Translations under genes and position numbers: made by a program
Notes under the pieces: model-generated
What the model was told of the DNA's origin: nothing
Databases searched by the model: none
The model's input: only the letters and a program-made list of their open reading frames with translations
Assembly (NCBI GenBank): GCA_009920595.1
Contig: RFZR01000020.1
Span: 1-15,607 of the forward strand
Direction of reading: 5' to 3'
Length of the DNA: 15,607 nt
Origin: Alphaproteobacteria bacterium
GTDB taxonomy: Bacteria > Pseudomonadota > Alphaproteobacteria > Rhizobiales > Beijerinckiaceae
Shown: positions 13,801 to 15,607 of the stretch, piece after piece
How the letters are laid out: each line of letters starts with the position of its first letter
Position numbering within the stretch: the first letter of the stretch is position 1

Positions 13801-15245
13801 TCGGCCTTGCCCATGCGGGCACCGTCATCAAGGAAGATGCGGCCCATTCAGCAAGCCTCCTTCTCGAACAAATCGAATCCATGCGCGAAGTCACCGCGAC
13901 CGGCATTCACGAAACACGCGCACTCATCGATGTGCTTGATGAAAGAACGCGTGCGGTGTCCTCGGTCACGCGTGAACATGTCGAAATTCTTGAGAATGCC
14001 GCGCAATCGCTTGGTAGCATTGAAGGGCGTCTCGGCTCCGATCTTGAAAATCGTAAAGCGTCGATTGAGGTTCTCACCCGCACGCTCAATGAACATTTCA
14101 ACAATGTCGAAACCGTTGCTGAAAAATTCGCGCTCCATCTCAATGGCGCGTTGATGGCGATTGAAAACCGCGCCTCCTCGATCCGCGATATCATGAGCGA
14201 TGCGGCAACGGTGGCCAGCCAAACCATGCGCGAGCAATTTGACTCCGTACGCGCTGAAGCTGACGCCGAAAAACTGCGCACCGTTGAGCAGGTACGCGCC
14301 GTTTCGACCGAAGCGCTCACCGAAATGGGTGAACTTCTCGGTCAATTGGTTGCGCGCTTTGAAGCCACCGCGGCAGATGTCAAAGCGGTTACAGAATCCA
14401 TCGCGCAAGAAGTTGAAGCCTCACGCGAGGAAATCACCAAGAGCGTCGCCGTTCTGCCGAATGAAACCAAAGAACAGGCTGCGGCTCTGAAGCGTGCGGT
14501 CAGCGAACAGATCCGTGCACTTGGCGAATTGAATGCCATCATGTCCGCAAGCGGTCGTGTGACGGATACCGCAAAGCCTGTTGAACAACGTCCTGCACAG
14601 CTTGCATCTGAACGCGCACCAGAGCGCAGCCCGCAAATTCTTTCGCCGCGGCCAACCACTTATGAAATGCCAAAGCCCGCACGGCCTGAAACAACAGGAC
14701 GGATCATCCCGCCTGCAACAAAACCTGTGACAGAGGAAAAACCTCCCGTATCGCCTTTGATGCCGGAAGTGAAACCGGAACCAGTTACTACAACGACACG
14801 CGCGCCAATCCCGCCAGCGCCAGCGCGTGAAGCCAAGAGTGGCGCTTCAACGCAAAGCGAAAAGACGCGGCCGATCGCGGCCCCTTCGGCGCCTCTTTCA
14901 ACGCCGACGGAACCGATTGCTCAACTCCTTGCCGATATTCGTGCGCTGATGAATGACGATGCGGTGACGAGCCTGTGGGCGGCCTATCTCCGCGGCGAGA
15001 ATGTCTCCTTCTCGCGCTCGCTTTACACATTGAACGGTCAACGTCGCTTTGCTGAATTGAGCGCTCTTTATCAAGCCGATGAGAAATTCCGCACAAGCCT
15101 CAACTCATACGCAAACCGTTTTGAATCGGTGTTGAAAGATCTTACCGTAACGGACACCGATGGCGCGATTACAAGATCAATCCTGTCATCGCCCGAAGGT
15201 CGCGTCTATACGATGCTCGCACATGTGAGCAATCGTCTCGGCTAA
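10884..15245 (+). CDS. Giant membrane-anchored hendecad coiled-coil protein, Growth Pole Ring (GPR)/TipN-like
   Basis: A 1453-residue protein with five parts. Residues 1-95 are acidic and proline-rich, probably disordered. Two membrane helices follow at about 101-120 and 139-160, with ARPSRRPY before the first, so both ends should be cytoplasmic. Residues 260-941 are about 62 gapless 11-residue repeats, with less regular helices from 942 to about 1220. Residues 1230-1345 are a Pro/Thr/Glu linker. The C-terminal domain (1345-1453) contains SLWAAYLRGENVSFSRSLYT. I see no cysteine. The layout matches the Growth Pole Ring protein of Agrobacterium (about 2,100 residues, apolipoprotein-like, needed for polar growth), and more loosely Caulobacter TipN. 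A scaffold at the inner membrane at a cell pole is therefore likely, though inferred from architecture alone. AGGA (10875-10878) lies 5 bases before the ATG. The gene is monocistronic and ends in a terminator. Confidence 0.8.
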   Translation: MATHTKISDSAEAALSAIEEALTQSINPAAAGDAPETKISEETAARPTPRTTPKARIESDPRPSLQDIERPFPGLAANDDRKAVGEIIQTLQARPSRRPYLFAGVAAGAWILSALIALIIHPDLFGNAFSSAESSAIIPFLVVGLALPVVLFFLLALASVRAAEMRTIANSMTQVALRLAQPEAATTEAVVSLSQVVRREVAAMGDGMERAVARASELEAMVHNEIATLERAYGQNEVRIRALIDELALQRDAISSNAEHIRASILNTHEHLGREINQAMTRITALVDDAGSKVAGAIDQKTATIAATLGRTGETMIGVLSEKSDTLLRNLTETNQTVSTQLTEIGKNIVDALEEKSELVTDRLASTGEGLVREIVGRAETMVQAIETASERAKEQVTSDSDMFVARIADMSESIRSTIEHQAETLERGIDNSVSRLAVIMDDKLAASRSVFSEGLDDLVDAVSGQTQKIKNEFSREADAIRVQISSTSGMLIDSLSRETQQLDTVLSAHSQTLANTLSGASADMGQSIGDKIAAVTASFETGTTLLNASLQRNTEMIEANLSSYSTRIDQAIGGRVASLEATIRDGASALDQNLSHYLGSITATLDQGGARINEKLGGQIENFEKTIIVKGGALSEALYRRLNDFETNILGRSSEINSNITQNLTNLERVLETSGNQLAERIERNTTTFTTTIEARLGEVAHLFSTEGRALSDRLVEQAKNASTIIESQLAAIEANSREKSVAVVEGIEALFSRVDQGLIERTNILMEAMSERSNNLEETLQRSSLAIGSTIESKTEELGRVMTDRADTVAQSLAVRAIEINEILGEKALDIANTFEGQVRHFEDNIVSRLETIGAVIGDQSNTFGLSLEGHTEKISDALNSAISRLSTTLDTQGSTLISALQSNAGNITDTIAQVGSHTADILSGTADRLQSETIVTLQKMSDASQIVRSLVEQANQSIGELESKLADRVIGLAHAGTVIKEDAAHSASLLLEQIESMREVTATGIHETRALIDVLDERTRAVSSVTREHVEILENAAQSLGSIEGRLGSDLENRKASIEVLTRTLNEHFNNVETVAEKFALHLNGALMAIENRASSIRDIMSDAATVASQTMREQFDSVRAEADAEKLRTVEQVRAVSTEALTEMGELLGQLVARFEATAADVKAVTESIAQEVEASREEITKSVAVLPNETKEQAAALKRAVSEQIRALGELNAIMSASGRVTDTAKPVEQRPAQLASERAPERSPQILSPRPTTYEMPKPARPETTGRIIPPATKPVTEEKPPVSPLMPEVKPEPVTTTTRAPIPPAPAREAKSGASTQSEKTRPIAAPSAPLSTPTEPIAQLLADIRALMNDDAVTSLWAAYLRGENVSFSRSLYTLNGQRRFAELSALYQADEKFRTSLNSYANRFESVLKDLTVTDTDGAITRSILSSPEGRVYTMLAHVSNRLG
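11661..13706 (+). repeat. 62 tandem hendecad (33-base) units within the giant gene
   Basis: Residues 260-941 align as 62 consecutive 11-residue units without one insertion or deletion. Unit position 2 is Ile, Leu, Val, Met or Phe in all but four units (A393, S448, A723, T921). Position 6 is likewise large and hydrophobic in all but two (S738, T936). Position 10 is mostly Ala, Ser, Gly, Thr or aliphatic, and charged in none that I read. The 4-4-3 spacing defines a hendecad coiled coil. The DNA units themselves are diverged. Confidence 0.85.
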
Positions 15246-15259
15246 TTAAGAAAGTTAAG

Positions 15260-15291
15260 CGCGCGGTTTAAATTCTTAACCGCGCGTCTTT
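15260..15291. terminator. Bidirectional terminator between the giant gene and the dehydrogenase
   Basis: CGCGCGGTT (15260-15268) and AACCGCGCG (15278-15286) form a perfect 9-bp GC-rich stem with a 9-base loop, followed by TCTTT on the plus strand. On the minus strand the stem is followed by the pyrimidine-rich CTTAACTTTCTT. It begins 15 bases after the giant gene's stop, and the minus-strand dehydrogenase stop (15290-15292) abuts it. Confidence 0.8.
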
Positions 15292-15607
15292 ACACTTTCG
15301 GATCAGGATTTTCCGTGTGACCGTCAACGGCAATCACCTGCCCTGACACGTAGCGCGCACCATCACTCGCTAAGAACAGCGCCATCGCCGCAACATCGCG
15401 CGCTTCTACAAAAGTTCGCATTGATGTGCCCGATGCATAACCTTCATAAATCGCATCACGGGTTGTGCCTTTCAGCGCCGCTTCTCGTTCAAGCACGCGT
15501 TCAATACGCGGCCCCTCCACCGAACCCGGACAAATCGCATTCGCGCGAATGCCGTAAGGCCCAAGCTCCATCGCAACTGTTTTCATCAAACCGATCACAC
15601 CCCATTT
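15290..15607 (-). CDS. Short-chain dehydrogenase/reductase (SDR), C-terminal part
   Basis: The last 105 codons of a classical SDR; the start lies beyond the right edge. The window opens at K-W-G, where the lysine is almost certainly the catalytic Lys of the YxxxK motif. It is followed by a helix with LMKTVAMELGPYGIRANAICPGSVEGPRI, in which NAICPG is the typical strand and PG motif. Near the end come VAAMALFLASDGARYVSGQVIAVDGH, the family's C-terminal signature. The Rossmann fold and the nucleotide-binding TGxxxGIG motif are outside the window, so cofactor and substrate cannot be told. It converges on the giant gene with a shared terminator between them. Confidence 0.9.
   Translation of the reverse strand, partial: KWGVIGLMKTVAMELGPYGIRANAICPGSVEGPRIERVLEREAALKGTTRDAIYEGYASGTSMRTFVEARDVAAMALFLASDGARYVSGQVIAVDGHTENPDPKV

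Noticed and set aside
15246..15258. TTAA-N5-TTAA as a CtrA site
   Set aside because: CtrA sites have 7 bases between the half sites, and this lies downstream of the gene beside a terminator.

Overview
The window looks like chromosomal DNA of a motile alphaproteobacterium, most likely of the Hyphomicrobiales (Rhizobiales). Four things suggest this: a flagellin gene followed by flbT and flaF, which are alphaproteobacterial flagellin regulators; rhizobial-type FlgE, FlgK and FlgL; an NAD-dependent formate dehydrogenase (fds) operon end; and a giant membrane-anchored helical protein resembling the Growth Pole Ring/TipN class. G+C is about one half by eye, low for this order. I cannot name the genus. 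I see no mobile elements, CRISPR arrays, tRNA or rRNA genes.

Layout. Positions 1-515 (+) hold the end of the fds operon: the FdhD/FdsC C-terminus and complete fdsD. An AT-rich spacer with repeats and small hairpins leads into 777-2808 (+): flagellin, a strong terminator, then flbT and flaF, which overlap by 137 bases. Facing them, only 9 bases away, is the minus-strand group flgE-flgK-flgL (7560 to 2818). FlgE is the hook, and FlgK and FlgL are the junction proteins between hook and filament, so the region encodes the outer part of the flagellum plus the control of flagellin output. A terminator separates flgE from the upstream minus-strand sixA-like phosphatase gene (7744-8250). A small two-helix membrane protein (+) converges on a uspA gene (-) across a hairpin. 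The uspA promoter region has an FNR/FixK-type box placed for class II activation. Upstream, on the minus strand, is a redox pair: an adrenodoxin-type [2Fe-2S] ferredoxin and a thioredoxin-reductase-like ferredoxin-NADP+ reductase.

Divergent from the ferredoxin, 10884-15245 (+) encodes a 1453-residue protein: an acidic N-terminal region, two membrane helices, about 62 uninterrupted 11-residue (hendecad) repeats, a proline-rich linker and a C-terminal domain. This is the most striking object in the window. A bidirectional terminator follows, then the C-terminal part of a short-chain dehydrogenase (-).

All assignments come from reading the sequence and from remembered family features; no search was run. 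Regulatory and RNA-structure calls are predictions.
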